The notes: a model not told the origin generated them from the sequence alone. A DNA stretch of 52,090 bases from CALJIC01 sp039805565 (GCA_039805565.1 JBDLTZ010000150.1:1-52090), one strand, 5' to 3'; shown: positions 25,057 through 34,563, counted from the first letter of the stretch. Translations and numbers: made by a program.

Positions 25057-27510
25057 ATGACTGTTACCGTCTACGAACCCGTCGTCCCCATCGGCAATAG
25101 TAGCCCCGCACTCACCCCCGAGCGCCTTGCCGCCCTGGAGTCTGTCCAGCGGCGCGTGCTCTGGCTCGCCGCGATGATGGTCCATCACGCCAACAACGTC
25201 CGACCCAACCTCGACGGTACGAAAGTTGGTGGCCACCAGGCCTCGTCCGCCTCGATGGTTACCATCCTCACCGCGCTCTACTTCTACTTCCTGCGCCCCG
25301 GCGACCGGGTGGCCGTGAAGCCGCACGCCTCGCCGGCCTTCCACGCCATCCAGTACCTGCTCGGCCGGCTGGACCACGAGTACCTCGCGACTCTGCGCTC
25401 GTACCGCGGCCTCCAGGCCTACCCCAGCCGCACCAAGGACCCGGACGATGTCCACTTCTCCACTGGATCGGTCGGTCTCGGGGCGGTGGCGCCGGCCTTC
25501 GCCGCATTGACCCATCGCTACGCTCAGGCGCACTTCGGCCAGGTCACGTCCGACCGCTTCATCGCGCTGCTGGGTGACGCCGAGCTTGACGAGGGCAGCA
25601 TCTGGGAGGCGGTGCTCGACGAGGCGCTCGAGGGCCTGGATAACCTGATCTGGATCGTGGACCTCAACCGCCAGAGCCTCGACAGAGTGATCCCAGGCAT
25701 TCGCGCCGCGCGCCTCAAGCGCCTCTTCGAGGGCAATGGCTGGCTGGTGCTCGAGGCCAAGTATGGTCGCCGCCTCCAGGCGTTGTTTGCCGGCCCCGGC
25801 GGCGACGAGCTCCAGCGGCGCATCGACGAGATGCCGAACGAGGAGTACCAGGCTCTCATCCGCGCGCCCGGCACCGAGCTGCGCCGCCGGCTCTGCGAGT
25901 CCCCCGGCTACGACTCCGCTCGCCTCAGCGCCGCGGTGGATGACGTGCCGGACGAGGAGCTGCCCGCAGTGCTTGCCAACCTCGGCGGGCACGACCTTGA
26001 GGAGCTGCTCCAGATGCTCGGTGCGGCCGGAAGCAAGCCCGGTAGCCCCACGATCATCTTTGCCTACACCATCAAGGGCTGGGGCCTGCCGATTGCTGGC
26101 CACCCGCTCAACCACTCGATGCTCCTCGGCCCTGAGCAGATCGAGCAGCTGCGCCTGGCCCACGGCATCGCGCCCGGCGCTGAGTGGGACGGCTTCGCCC
26201 CCGGCACGCCTGAAGCCCAGCTCTGCGCCGAGGCCGCCGCAAGGCTGTACGGGGAGGACGAAGGTCAAAAGACGAAAGACCACGGTCGAACGACCGGGGA
26301 TCAGAGCGCGGTGCCTGTGGGCCCTGGTTCTTTGTCCTCGGTTTCTGTGCCGGATGACCTCGCCCTGGCCTCGCCCGAGATTACCAGCACGCAAGAGGCC
26401 TTTGGGCGCGTCCTTGTGCGGCTGGCGGATGTGGATGGCCTGCGCGAACGCGTCGTCACCACCTCGCCTGACGTATCGGTCTCCACCAATCTGGCAGGCT
26501 GGATCAACAAGACGGGCGTGTTCAGCCGCGAGGAGCACCCCGACTACGAGACCGAGGCCTACCGGCTGCTGCGCTGGAAGCGCGGCCCCTCTGGGCGCCA
26601 CATCGAGCTCGGCATCTCGGAGATGAATCTGTTCATGCTGCTGAGCATGCTCGGGCTCTCCGCCGAGCTGTGCGGCCAGACCCTCATCCCGATTGGCACC
26701 GTCTACGACCCGTTCGTCTGCCGCGGCCTCGACGCGCTGATCTACGGCGTCTACTCGGGCTCGAAGTTCATCTTCGCCGGCACGCCCTCCGGCATCACCC
26801 TCTCGCCCGAGGGAGGGGCGCACCAGAGCACGATCACCGCCTCGATCGGCGTCGAGCTGCCCAAGCTGGCCGTGGTCGAGCCGTGCTATGCGCGCGAGCT
26901 GGAGTGGGCGATGGTCGAGGCGCTGCGCGCCTGCCTTGACCGTGAGGGAGGCCACCCCACCTACCTGCGGCTCTCCACCAAGCCGGTGGACCAGCGGCCC
27001 TTCGCGGCGGCGCTGGCCCGCGTGGGCGAGGCTGAGCTGCGGGGCCAGGTGCTGGCGGGCGCCTACCGGCTGCTGGATTGGCGCGACGCCGCGCCGGAAG
27101 CGGACTCGCGCTACGCCGTGAATATCGCCGCGGCTGGCGCGATGGTGCCCGAGGCGCTGGAAGCCGCAGCGTACCTGCACCGCGAGGGCGTGGCCGCCAG
27201 CGTGATCTCGGTGGTGAGCCCGAAGCGGCTGTACGATGGGTGGCAGTGTGGTCGCCAGGGCGAGGCGGCCCCGCTGTCGTGGCTGTTTCCGCCCCAGGAG
27301 CGGCGCGCGCCGATCATCACGGTGCAGGACGCCGCCTCGCACAGCCTGGCGTGGCTCGGGGGTGTGTACGGCGCGCCCGTCACCGCGCTCGGCGTGGACG
27401 AGTTCGGCCAGTCCGGCGCGCGCGGCGACCTTTACCGCCACTTCGGCATCGACGCCGCTGGGATCGCCGAGGCCGCCCTCGCGGCGCTGGACACGGTGGA
27501 CGGGGTATAG
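25057..27510 (+). CDS. AceE/transketolase-like thiamine-diphosphate E1 enzyme
   Basis: An 817-residue cytoplasmic protein related to the homodimeric pyruvate dehydrogenase E1 and transketolase. The N-terminal substrate/ThDP region has GGHQASSASMVTILTALYFYF and KPHASPAFHAIQYLLG. The ThDP-Mg motif is GDAELDEGSIWEA with LDNLIWIVDLNRQ. NEEYQALIRAPGTELRRRL resembles AceE. The second half holds the pyrimidine-binding domain (HIELGISEMNLFMLLSML) and a C-terminal domain ending VDEFGQSGARGDLYRHFGIDA. Residues about 400-433, in the linker between the two halves, come from a 7-bp repeat array. No E2 or E3 genes are nearby, so a dehydrogenase complex cannot be confirmed. A good GAGGAGAGG site precedes the ATG. 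Confidence 0.8.
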   Translation: MTVTVYEPVVPIGNSSPALTPERLAALESVQRRVLWLAAMMVHHANNVRPNLDGTKVGGHQASSASMVTILTALYFYFLRPGDRVAVKPHASPAFHAIQYLLGRLDHEYLATLRSYRGLQAYPSRTKDPDDVHFSTGSVGLGAVAPAFAALTHRYAQAHFGQVTSDRFIALLGDAELDEGSIWEAVLDEALEGLDNLIWIVDLNRQSLDRVIPGIRAARLKRLFEGNGWLVLEAKYGRRLQALFAGPGGDELQRRIDEMPNEEYQALIRAPGTELRRRLCESPGYDSARLSAAVDDVPDEELPAVLANLGGHDLEELLQMLGAAGSKPGSPTIIFAYTIKGWGLPIAGHPLNHSMLLGPEQIEQLRLAHGIAPGAEWDGFAPGTPEAQLCAEAAARLYGEDEGQKTKDHGRTTGDQSAVPVGPGSLSSVSVPDDLALASPEITSTQEAFGRVLVRLADVDGLRERVVTTSPDVSVSTNLAGWINKTGVFSREEHPDYETEAYRLLRWKRGPSGRHIELGISEMNLFMLLSMLGLSAELCGQTLIPIGTVYDPFVCRGLDALIYGVYSGSKFIFAGTPSGITLSPEGGAHQSTITASIGVELPKLAVVEPCYARELEWAMVEALRACLDREGGHPTYLRLSTKPVDQRPFAAALARVGEAELRGQVLAGAYRLLDWRDAAPEADSRYAVNIAAAGAMVPEALEAAAYLHREGVAASVISVVSPKRLYDGWQCGRQGEAAPLSWLFPPQERRAPIITVQDAASHSLAWLGGVYGAPVTALGVDEFGQSGARGDLYRHFGIDAAGIAEAALAALDTVDGV
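26256..26353. repeat. In-frame heptanucleotide array in the E1 linker
   Basis: Fourteen words in register: GGACGAA, GGTCAAA, AGACGAA, AGACCAC, GGTCGAA, CGACCGG at the start, GGGCCCT, GGTTCTT, TGTCCTC, GGTTTCT at the end. Translated as GQKTKDHGRTTGDQSAV and on. Confidence 0.85.
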
Positions 27511-27670
27511 TCTCCCCTTCCCTCCTCCCCAATGGTGGGGCACGGGCGCAGCGAGGCGCGGGTCGGCTGGAGGCGAAATACTACGCAGCGCGTCGTAACG
27601 GGGCACGCTTCCTGCATACGATCAATGGTCTCACTAGTGTGCCCGGATGGGCCAAAAGGTAATTGCACAT

Positions 27671-28516
27671 ATGGCCAAGAGTCGGCTTGAGAAAGCTATC
27701 CTGTTGATTGTCGTGATCGGCCCGTTCATTGCTACGATCTATGCAATCACGCTGCTGTGGCAGCGGCTCGTGACCTGGAACGACATCGCGATCATGCTCG
27801 CGATGTACTTCTTCACCGGGATCGGCATCACCATCGGCTACCACCGCATGCTGACCCACCGCAGCTTTGAGGCACACCCGGCCGTGCGCTTCTTCTTCCT
27901 GGCGCTCGGCTCGATGGCGCTCGAGGGCGCGGCGATCACCTGGGCTTCGAACCACATCAAGCACCACGCCAACACCGACACAGACGACGATCCGCACAGC
28001 CCGCTCCAGGGCTTCTTCCACGCTCATATGGGCTGGTTCATCAACGGAACTAAGGCTGACATCGAGACCTACGGCAAGTACCTGCTCAAGGACAAGATGG
28101 TCATGTTTATCAGCAAGACCTTCTTCTTCTGGGTGGTGCTCGGCTTCGTGATCCCCTACCTGCTCGGCGGCTGGACCGGCGTGCTGTGGGGCGGCCTGGT
28201 GCGCGTCTTCCTCACGCACCACGTCACCTGGAGCGTCAACTCAGTCTGCCACACCTTCGGCAACCGCCCCTTCGACACCGGCGACGAGAGCCGCAACCAG
28301 TGGCTCGTGGGGCTGCTGGCCTTCGGCGAGGGGTGGCACAACAACCACCACGCCTTCCCGCGCTCGGCGTTCCACGGCCTGCGCTGGTACCAGTTCGATA
28401 TGTCGTCCTACATCATCCGCCTGCTCGAGCGTCTCGGGCTCGTCTCGAAGGTCTGGCGCGTCCCGCCGGAGCGCCTGCAGGCCCGGAGCGTCAGCCCGGC
28501 CCAGAGCGCGGAGTAA
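27671..28516 (+). CDS. Membrane fatty acid desaturase (delta-9 type)
   Basis: About 281 residues. The three His boxes of acyl-lipid/acyl-CoA desaturases are present: HRMLTH, HIKHH and HNNHH, plus the fourth region WSVNSVCHTFGNRPFDTGDESRN. Four hydrophobic helices. It introduces a double bond into fatty acyl chains using O2 and a di-iron centre at the membrane. An in-frame ATG 24 bases earlier (27647) is possible; AAAAGG upstream of 27671 slightly favours the later one. Its position after the E1 gene and before trpA shows no operon logic. O2-dependence points to an aerobic or facultative life style. Confidence 0.88.
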   Translation: MAKSRLEKAILLIVVIGPFIATIYAITLLWQRLVTWNDIAIMLAMYFFTGIGITIGYHRMLTHRSFEAHPAVRFFFLALGSMALEGAAITWASNHIKHHANTDTDDDPHSPLQGFFHAHMGWFINGTKADIETYGKYLLKDKMVMFISKTFFFWVVLGFVIPYLLGGWTGVLWGGLVRVFLTHHVTWSVNSVCHTFGNRPFDTGDESRNQWLVGLLAFGEGWHNNHHAFPRSAFHGLRWYQFDMSSYIIRLLERLGLVSKVWRVPPERLQARSVSPAQSAE

Positions 28517-28577
28517 TCCCCGGTGCATCGCGCGGCCTCCGCCGCCTGATCCGCCGCGATGCCGTCTCTCACGCTTG

Positions 28578-28608
28578 CGCGAACGGGTGCTGCCTGCCCC
28601 CGTTCGCG
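28578..28608 (+). terminator. Terminator after desaturase gene
   Basis: A 10-bp stem CGCGAACGGG/CCCGTTCGCG with 11-base loop, then TTCCTGTTTCTT. Confidence 0.8.
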
Positions 28609-28774
28609 TTCCTGTTTCTTGACCCGCCTCGTATGCCCACACCCTTCGAGAAGCACAGATCTCCCCTCTCCTGCGGCAGCTCAGAGGTGAGGGGAACAAG
28701 CTCGCGGCGTTGACGTGGCGCCACCGGCTGAGCGCGGCCCCCGAGAAACTCCCTTCAAATCTGGTAGTATTGAC

Positions 28775-28802
28775 GTTCAGCATTCAACGTGCAGCGTTTT
28801 GC
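28775..28802. repeat. Heptanucleotide array upstream of trpA
   Basis: GTTCAGC, ATTCAAC, GTGCAGC, GTTTTGC: four degenerate 7-bp words ending seven bases before the trpA ribosome-binding site. The rest of the 28609-28774 gap shows no gene. Confidence 0.65.
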
Positions 28803-28817
28803 CTACGTGAGGAGCCC

Positions 28818-29603
28818 ATGAGCCGTATCGCAGATACCTTCGCCCGTGTGCGCGCCGAGGGCCGGCCCGCCCTCATGCCCTACCTGATGACCGGCTTCCC
28901 TGAGCGCGACTCGGCCCTCGAGCTCGCACCTGCCCTCGAGGCCGCCGGCGCTGACCTGTTTGAGCTCGGTGTGCCCTTCTCGGACCCGCTGGCCGACGGC
29001 GCCACTATCCAGCGGGCCTCGGAGCGCGCCCTCAGGAACGGCATCCGCCTGCGCGACACGCTCGAGCAGGTGGCCGCCATGCGTGAGCGCGGGGTCAACG
29101 TGCCGCTCGTGCTTATGGGGTACTACAACCCCTTCCTGCAGTACGGTATCGAGCGGCTCGCGCGTGACGCCGCCGCGGCCGGCGCCGACGGTCTGATCAT
29201 CCCGGACCTGCCCCCAGAGGAGGCCGAGGCCACCCACGCCGCCATCCGCGCCGCCGGGCTGGACCTGATCTTCTTCGTCGCCCCCACCACTCCCGAGGAG
29301 CGCATCGCGCAGATCGCCCGGCTCGCCTCGGGCTTCATCTACTGTGTCTCGCTCACCGGCGTCACGGGCGCGCGCACGACCCTCTGGGAGGGTCTGCCCG
29401 ACTTCCTGCAGCGCGTGCGGCAGCACACCGACGTGCCGCTCGTGGTAGGCTTCGGTATCAGCACCGCCGAGCATGTGGCCCAGGTGGGCCAGGTTGCCGC
29501 CGGCGCGATCGTCGCCAGTGCGCTGATCAATACCATCGATGCCGCCCCGCCCGCCGAGCGCGTCGAGCGCGCCGCTGCCTTCGTGCGCGGGCTGCGCGCG
29601 TAA
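28818..29603 (+). CDS. trpA: Tryptophan synthase alpha subunit
   Basis: A 261-residue (beta/alpha)8 enzyme that cleaves indole-3-glycerol phosphate to indole and glyceraldehyde-3-phosphate. The catalytic residues fall at the same positions as in the Salmonella enzyme: E49 in FELGVPFSDP and D60 in LADGATIQ. The signatures LMGYYNPFLQYG, GLIIPDLPPEEA and YCVSLTGVTGAR are complete. The ATG at 28818 has GAGGAG six bases upstream; the longer open frame covers the repeat array. No other trp gene is adjacent, so the pathway genes are dispersed. Confidence 0.96.
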   Translation: MSRIADTFARVRAEGRPALMPYLMTGFPERDSALELAPALEAAGADLFELGVPFSDPLADGATIQRASERALRNGIRLRDTLEQVAAMRERGVNVPLVLMGYYNPFLQYGIERLARDAAAAGADGLIIPDLPPEEAEATHAAIRAAGLDLIFFVAPTTPEERIAQIARLASGFIYCVSLTGVTGARTTLWEGLPDFLQRVRQHTDVPLVVGFGISTAEHVAQVGQVAAGAIVASALINTIDAAPPAERVERAAAFVRGLRA

Positions 29604-29613
29604 CTCGCTGTGC

Positions 29614-29619
29614 TATAAT
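29614..29619 (+). promoter_or_regulatory. Extended -10 promoter of the Lrp-like gene
   Basis: TGC-TATAAT lies ten bases after the trpA stop, within the short palindrome GCTATAATAGC. A leader of about 90 bases follows before an AGGAGG site. Confidence 0.6.
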
Positions 29620-29717
29620 AGCGCTACAGAATCCGCACGGAGCGAACGACGGCGTGTTGGTGGCCACAGGCCCCGGAGGGGTAGGCCGCCGGGAACCTTC
29701 AGCACAGGAGGTCCGCA

Positions 29718-29948
29718 ATGCAGGCCAGAGCGTATGTGCTCATCGAGGCGGAGGCCGGCCAGGTTTCTACCGTTATCGCCATACTGCGCGCCCTTCCCGG
29801 CATCAGTATCGCGGACCCGGTGACTGGCCCCTACGACATCATCGTCACTATCGAGACGCCGGACCAGCGCGACATCGGGCGGCTGGTGATGAATGAGCTG
29901 CATGGGATCTCCGGCATCAAGCGCACGGTGACCTGCCTCGCGATCTAG
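29718..29948 (+). CDS. Stand-alone Lrp/AsnC ligand-binding (RAM) domain protein
   Basis: A 76-residue protein consisting only of the effector-binding/oligomerisation domain of Lrp/AsnC regulators (AYVLIEAEAGQVSTVIAILRALPGI, GPYDIIVTIET). The DNA-binding helix-turn-helix is absent. Such single-domain proteins bind amino acids and can form hetero-oligomers with full-length Lrp. AGGAGG precedes the ATG. It has its own promoter between trpA and the citrate synthases. Ligand unknown. Confidence 0.85.
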   Translation: MQARAYVLIEAEAGQVSTVIAILRALPGISIADPVTGPYDIIVTIETPDQRDIGRLVMNELHGISGIKRTVTCLAI

Positions 29949-30047
29949 CCGCCCGCCTTCGGTCTCCCCATGCCCGCCGCACCGCGTCACCCTGCGGGAG
30001 CGGCGGGCTGTGTCGCACACGAGAGCCTGATGCCAGGAGCCACGGGC

Positions 30048-31334
30048 ATGAGCAAAAACACACTCACAGTTACCGACAATCGCACCGGGAAGACATACGA
30101 GCTCCCGATCGACAACGAGACGATTCGAGCGACGGACCTGCGCAAGATCAAGGTCCAGGATGACGACTTCGGGCTCATGTCGTACGACCCGGCCTACATG
30201 AACACGGCCCACTGCAAGAGCCAGATCACCTACATCGACGGCGACAAGGGCATCCTCGAGTACCGCGGCTACCCGATCGAGCAGCTGGCTGAGAAGAGCA
30301 GCTACCTCGAGGTCGCCTACCTGCTGCTGTACGGTGAGCTCCCTTCGCAGGAGCGGCTCGACTGGTGGACCCACCGCATCAGCCGCCACACCTTCATCCA
30401 CAACAGCCTGATCGAGCTCATCCAGGCCTTCCGCTATGATGCCCACCCCATGGGCATCCTGATCAGCTCGATCGCAGCGATGTCGACCCTCTACCCCGAG
30501 GCGAAGAACGTCGATGACCCGCAGGTGCGCGAGAAGCAGATCTGGCGCATCATCGGCATGATGCCGACGATCGCCGCCTTCGCCTACCGCCACCGCATCG
30601 GGCGACCGTTCAACTACCCGGACAACTCGCTCGACTACACCTCGAACCTGCTGTACATGATGGACTACATGAACCAGCGGGACTACGAGGTCAACCCGGT
30701 GCTGGCGAAGGCGCTGGACATCCTCTTCATCCTGCACGCGGACCACGAGCAGAACTGCTCCACCGCCGTGATGCGCAGCGTCGGCTCGAGCAAATCCGAC
30801 CCGTACTGCGGGCTCTCGGCGGCGTCGGCCGCGCTCTACGGGCCGCTGCACGGCGGCGCCAACGAGGCGGTGCTGCTGATGCTAAACCAGATCGGCTCGG
30901 TGAAGAACATCCCGAACTTTATTGAGCGCGTCAAGAAGGGCGAGACCCGCCTGATGGGCTTCGGGCACCGGGTGTACAAGAACTACGACCCGCGCGCCAA
31001 GCTCATCCGCAAGGTTGCCTACGATGTGTTCGAGGCCACGGAGCTGAGCCCGCTGCTCGAGGTGGCCGTCGAGCTCGAGCGGATCGCGCTGCAGGACGAG
31101 TACTTCATCCAGCGCAAGCTGTACCCCAACGTGGACTTCTACAGCGGCCTGATCTACCAGTCGCTGCGCTTCCCGATGGAGTACTTCCCATTCCTGTTCG
31201 CCATCCCGCGCGCCTCGGGCTGGCTGGCGCAGTGGCTCGAGATGCTCGATGACCCGGAGCAGCGCATCGCGCGCCCGCGCCAGGTGTACCTGGGCAGCCA
31301 ACGACGCGACTACGTCCCGCTGAGCGAGCGATAG
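30048..31334 (+). CDS. gltA: Citrate synthase (first of a tandem pair)
   Basis: A 428-residue enzyme condensing oxaloacetate and acetyl-CoA. The substrate His lies in ILHADHEQNCSTAVMR, the catalytic His in LMGFGHRVYKNYDPRA and the catalytic Asp in NVDFYSGLIY. Its N-terminus is longer than that of the next gene. The ATG at 30048 follows AGGAG by eight bases. The second citrate synthase starts 16 bases after its stop, so they are cotranscribed. A functional split (citrate versus 2-methylcitrate) is possible but not readable here. Confidence 0.92.
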   Translation: MSKNTLTVTDNRTGKTYELPIDNETIRATDLRKIKVQDDDFGLMSYDPAYMNTAHCKSQITYIDGDKGILEYRGYPIEQLAEKSSYLEVAYLLLYGELPSQERLDWWTHRISRHTFIHNSLIELIQAFRYDAHPMGILISSIAAMSTLYPEAKNVDDPQVREKQIWRIIGMMPTIAAFAYRHRIGRPFNYPDNSLDYTSNLLYMMDYMNQRDYEVNPVLAKALDILFILHADHEQNCSTAVMRSVGSSKSDPYCGLSAASAALYGPLHGGANEAVLLMLNQIGSVKNIPNFIERVKKGETRLMGFGHRVYKNYDPRAKLIRKVAYDVFEATELSPLLEVAVELERIALQDEYFIQRKLYPNVDFYSGLIYQSLRFPMEYFPFLFAIPRASGWLAQWLEMLDDPEQRIARPRQVYLGSQRRDYVPLSER

Positions 31335-31350
31335 CAAAGGATAGAAGAAC

Positions 31351-32466
31351 ATGGGCAAGGGCCTGGAAGGCATCGTCGCTGCCTCGACCGCCATCAGCCT
31401 CATTGATGGGGTGAACGGCCGGCTCTTCTACCGCGGCATCGACATCAACGACCTCGCCGAGCACTCGACTTTCGAGGAGGCCACGGCGCTCCTGTGGTAC
31501 GGCAAGCTCCCGACGCAGATGCAGCTCGAGAGCTTCAACCAGAAGCTGGTCCACAACCGCCAGATCCCCAACGAGATCCTGGCGCTGATGATGGCGATGC
31601 CGAAGAAGACGGCGCCGATGGAGGTGCTCCGCACCGCCATCTCCGCGCTCTCGCCTTATGACCCGGAAGACCTCGACAACTCGCTCGAGGCCAACGTCCA
31701 TAAGTCCACCCGCCTCACCGCCTCGATGCCCACCGTCGTGGCGGCCTGGGAGCGCATCCGCAACAACCAGTGGCCCATTCTGCCCCGGCCGGACCTGGGC
31801 CACGCGGCGAACTTCCTGTACATGCTCACCGGCAAGGTGCCGGACCCGCGCGCCGCGGCTGTGCTGGATACCTGCCTCATCCTCCACGCGGACCACGGGC
31901 TCAACGCCAGCACCTTCGCCGCCCGCATCACCGCCTCCACCCTCTCGGACCTGCACTCGGCGATCGTCTCGGCGATCGGCACGCTCAAGGGCCCGCTCCA
32001 CGGCGGCGCCAACGAGCAGGTGATGCGCATGCTGCTGCAGATCGGCGACGTGGACCGTGTCGACCAGTACATCCGCGGGGCGCTCAACGCCAAGAAGAAG
32101 ATCATGGGGTTCGGCCACCGCGTCTACAAGGCCGATGACCCGCGCGCCGCCTGGCTCCAGCGCCTCTCCGCCAGCCTGGCCGACGCGTCGGGAGTCTCCC
32201 GCTGGTACACGATCTCCGAGCGCGTCCGCTCGCAGGTCCAGGAGGCCAAGCCGCTTCCCGTCAATGTGGACTTCTACTCGGCCTCGGTGTACTACACGCT
32301 CGGCATCCCGATCGACATGTTCACGCCGATCTTCGCGATCAGCCGTGTGGCCGGCTGGACGGCGCACGTCTACGAGCAGTACAGCGATAACCGGCTCATC
32401 CGGCCGGAGTCGGAGTACATCGGCCCGATGGGCGTGGCCTACACCCCGATTGCGCAGCGCGGATAG
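31351..32466 (+). CDS. Citrate/2-methylcitrate synthase (second of tandem pair)
   Basis: A 371-residue citrate synthase-family protein of the short bacterial type. The active site is intact: LILHADHGLNASTF, IMGFGHRVYKADDPRA and NVDFYSASVYYTLGIP. It is clearly diverged from its neighbour, so it is an ancient paralogue rather than a recent duplication. Short members of this type are often annotated as citrate/2-methylcitrate synthase. No prp genes accompany it. The overlapping transcription unit ends at the hairpin at 32486. Confidence 0.9.
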   Translation: MGKGLEGIVAASTAISLIDGVNGRLFYRGIDINDLAEHSTFEEATALLWYGKLPTQMQLESFNQKLVHNRQIPNEILALMMAMPKKTAPMEVLRTAISALSPYDPEDLDNSLEANVHKSTRLTASMPTVVAAWERIRNNQWPILPRPDLGHAANFLYMLTGKVPDPRAAAVLDTCLILHADHGLNASTFAARITASTLSDLHSAIVSAIGTLKGPLHGGANEQVMRMLLQIGDVDRVDQYIRGALNAKKKIMGFGHRVYKADDPRAAWLQRLSASLADASGVSRWYTISERVRSQVQEAKPLPVNVDFYSASVYYTLGIPIDMFTPIFAISRVAGWTAHVYEQYSDNRLIRPESEYIGPMGVAYTPIAQRG

Positions 32467-32485
32467 CATCGATCCCAAGTGAGAC

Positions 32486-32514
32486 GAGGGGCGCGCGGTC
32501 ACCGTGCGCCCCTC
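32486..32514 (+). terminator. Terminator after citrate synthases
   Basis: GAGGGGCGCGCG pairs with CGTGCGCCCCTC (one G-U) around a short loop; the tail is TCTGTG. It separates the citrate synthases from ktrA. Confidence 0.75.
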
Positions 32515-32536
32515 TCTGTGACTACCGGGAGGCCGT

Positions 32537-33205
32537 ATGGCCCACACGAATGGCAAGCCCGAGTTCGCGGTGATTGGGCTCGGCCGCTTCGGCAGCAGCA
32601 CCGCCCTGACCCTCGTCGAGCGCGGATTTAACGTGCTCGGCATCGACCGCGATCGCGCCATGGTGCAGCAGCTCGCTGATCAGCTCACGCAGCTGGTTGC
32701 GCTCGACGCCACTGACGAGGACGCCCTGGCCGCGATCGACATCGCCTCGTTCGATATCGTGGTGGTGGCGATCGGCACGAACTTCGAGGCGAATCTGCTG
32801 ACCACCTCGGCCCTCAAGAGCCTCGGGGTGCGCCACGTGATCTGCAAGGCCACCACCGAGCGCCAGCGCACCATCCTGCTGCGCGTCGGCGCGGACCGGG
32901 TGATTCTGCCCGAGCACGAGGCCGGCCGCCGCCTGGCGGCTGAGCTTGCCGCGCCGGCCGTGGTGGACCAGATCGCCCTCGGCACAGGCCACAACATCAC
33001 CGAGCTGCGCGTGCCGCGGTCGCTCGTCGGGCGGACGATCCAGGACTCGGACCTGCGCCGCCGCTTCGGGGTGGCCGTGCTGGCGGTGAAGCGCGGTGAG
33101 ACGATCTCGGTCCTGCCACCGCCGCAGTTCACCTTCGCCGATGACGACCTGCTGGTGGTGATCGGTGAGAACGTCGGCGTCCACCGTGTCTCGGAGCTCG
33201 CGTAG
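32537..33205 (+). CDS. ktrA: Potassium channel gating subunit (KtrA/TrkA-N, TrkA-C)
   Basis: A 222-residue cytoplasmic protein. The N-terminal Rossmann RCK domain opens VIGLGRFGSSTALTLVERG with the conserved D of LGIDRD and binds ATP/ADP or NAD. The C-terminal RCK-C domain is from about 140 (ITELRVPRSLVGRTIQDSDLR). It forms a ring that gates the KtrB channel encoded eight bases downstream. GGGAGG precedes the ATG. Confidence 0.92.
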   Translation: MAHTNGKPEFAVIGLGRFGSSTALTLVERGFNVLGIDRDRAMVQQLADQLTQLVALDATDEDALAAIDIASFDIVVVAIGTNFEANLLTTSALKSLGVRHVICKATTERQRTILLRVGADRVILPEHEAGRRLAAELAAPAVVDQIALGTGHNITELRVPRSLVGRTIQDSDLRRRFGVAVLAVKRGETISVLPPPQFTFADDDLLVVIGENVGVHRVSELA

Positions 33206-33213
33206 GGGCTGCG

Positions 33214-34563
33214 ATGAACTATGCCCGCCGCGGCCTGATCCGCCGCCGCCACGTCCCGGCCCCGCTGCGCCTGGCTGTCGGCCTGGCGCTGCTCGTGGGC
33301 ATCGGCACGGCCCTGCTCATGCTGCCCGTGATGGCGACGCGCCCGCTCGCGCTCAACGAGGCCTTCTTCACCGCCGTATCGGCCCTCAGCGTTACCGGGC
33401 TCTCGATCATCACCCCGGCGCGCGACCTGACGGTCATCGGGCAGATCACGCTGATGCTGCTGATCCAGGTCGGCGGAGTGGGCTTCATGGTGGTCTCGGT
33501 GGTGGTCTTCCAGGTGCTCGGGCGGCGCATCTCGCTGGCCGACCGGCTGGCGCTGACGGACTCGTTCGGGCTGCTGGTGCCGGGGGAGATCGTGCGGCTG
33601 ACGCAGCGCGTGCTGCTGACGGTGCTGCTGATCGAGGGGATCGGGGCGGCGCTGCTCTGGCTTCACTGGCGCGATCTGCTCGGCGAGCAGGCCCTGCTCT
33701 ACGCGGTCTTCCACGCCGTGTCGTCCTTCTGCAACGCCGGCTTCGACCTGTTCGCGGGGAGGCCTGACTACCCTGCCGGTATGCCCAACGACGGTGGGAC
33801 GCTGGCGATCCTCGGCTCACTGATCTTCCTCGGCGGGCTGGGCATCCCGGTGCTGGCCGAGCTGCTGACCTTCTGGTGGCAGCGCAAGTTCTCGCTGCAC
33901 ACCCGCCTCACCCTGGGCGCGGTGGTGTTCCTCACGATCGCCGGGACGCTGGGGATCTTCATGGCCGAGCGCCAGGCCGGGGCGGTGCTGGCGGATGCGC
34001 CGGTGGGGCGGCAGCTGGAGCTGGCGCTGTTCCAGTCGGTCTCGGCGCGCACGGCGGGGATGGCGGGCATCCAGCCGTTCGAGGCGCTTGCGCCGGCGAG
34101 CCAGCTGCTGATGATCGTGCTGATGTTCATCGGCTGCGCGCCGGCCTCGATGGGCGGCGGCATCACCACGGGAACGTTCGTGGTGCTGGTGCTGGCGGTG
34201 CTGGCCTACGCCAGGGGGCTGACGTCGCCCACGGTTGGCGGGCGCAGCCTGGCCGAAGGGACGGTGCGGCGCGCGGCGGCGGTGCTCACCGTCTCGCTGC
34301 TGGTGGTGCTGCTCTCCACATGGCTCATCCTCATGACCCACGATGCGTCGTTCGACCTGGTGCTGTTCGAGGTGGTGTCGGCCTTCGCGACGTGCGGCCT
34401 CACGCTGGCGTTCACATCGCAGCTGAATGTCTTCGGGCAGGTGGTGGTGGCGCTGGTGATGTTCTGGGGTCGCCTGGGGGCGCTGACGCTGGTGGTGGCC
34501 TTCACGCGCCCGCAGCCACGCCACCGCCTGACGTACCCCGAGGAGCAGGTGCTGATCGGGTAG
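33214..34563 (+). CDS. ktrB: Potassium channel membrane subunit (KtrB/TrkH)
   Basis: A 449-residue membrane protein of the SKT superfamily with four repeated M1-P-M2 units. The pore loops with conserved Gly are visible as SALSVTGLSI, HAVSSFCNAGFDLF, SARTAGM and VSAFATCGLTLAF. It imports K+ (often with Na+) under control of KtrA. The gene is convergent with the LON-domain gene; their stop codons are directly adjacent with no space for a terminator. Confidence 0.92.
   Translation: MNYARRGLIRRRHVPAPLRLAVGLALLVGIGTALLMLPVMATRPLALNEAFFTAVSALSVTGLSIITPARDLTVIGQITLMLLIQVGGVGFMVVSVVVFQVLGRRISLADRLALTDSFGLLVPGEIVRLTQRVLLTVLLIEGIGAALLWLHWRDLLGEQALLYAVFHAVSSFCNAGFDLFAGRPDYPAGMPNDGGTLAILGSLIFLGGLGIPVLAELLTFWWQRKFSLHTRLTLGAVVFLTIAGTLGIFMAERQAGAVLADAPVGRQLELALFQSVSARTAGMAGIQPFEALAPASQLLMIVLMFIGCAPASMGGGITTGTFVVLVLAVLAYARGLTSPTVGGRSLAEGTVRRAAAVLTVSLLVVLLSTWLILMTHDASFDLVLFEVVSAFATCGLTLAFTSQLNVFGQVVVALVMFWGRLGALTLVVAFTRPQPRHRLTYPEEQVLIG

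Noticed and set aside
24811..27606. Long minus-strand open frame opposite the E1 gene
   Set aside because: It is a GC-driven shadow of the strong plus-strand gene; the translation is low-complexity and matches no family.
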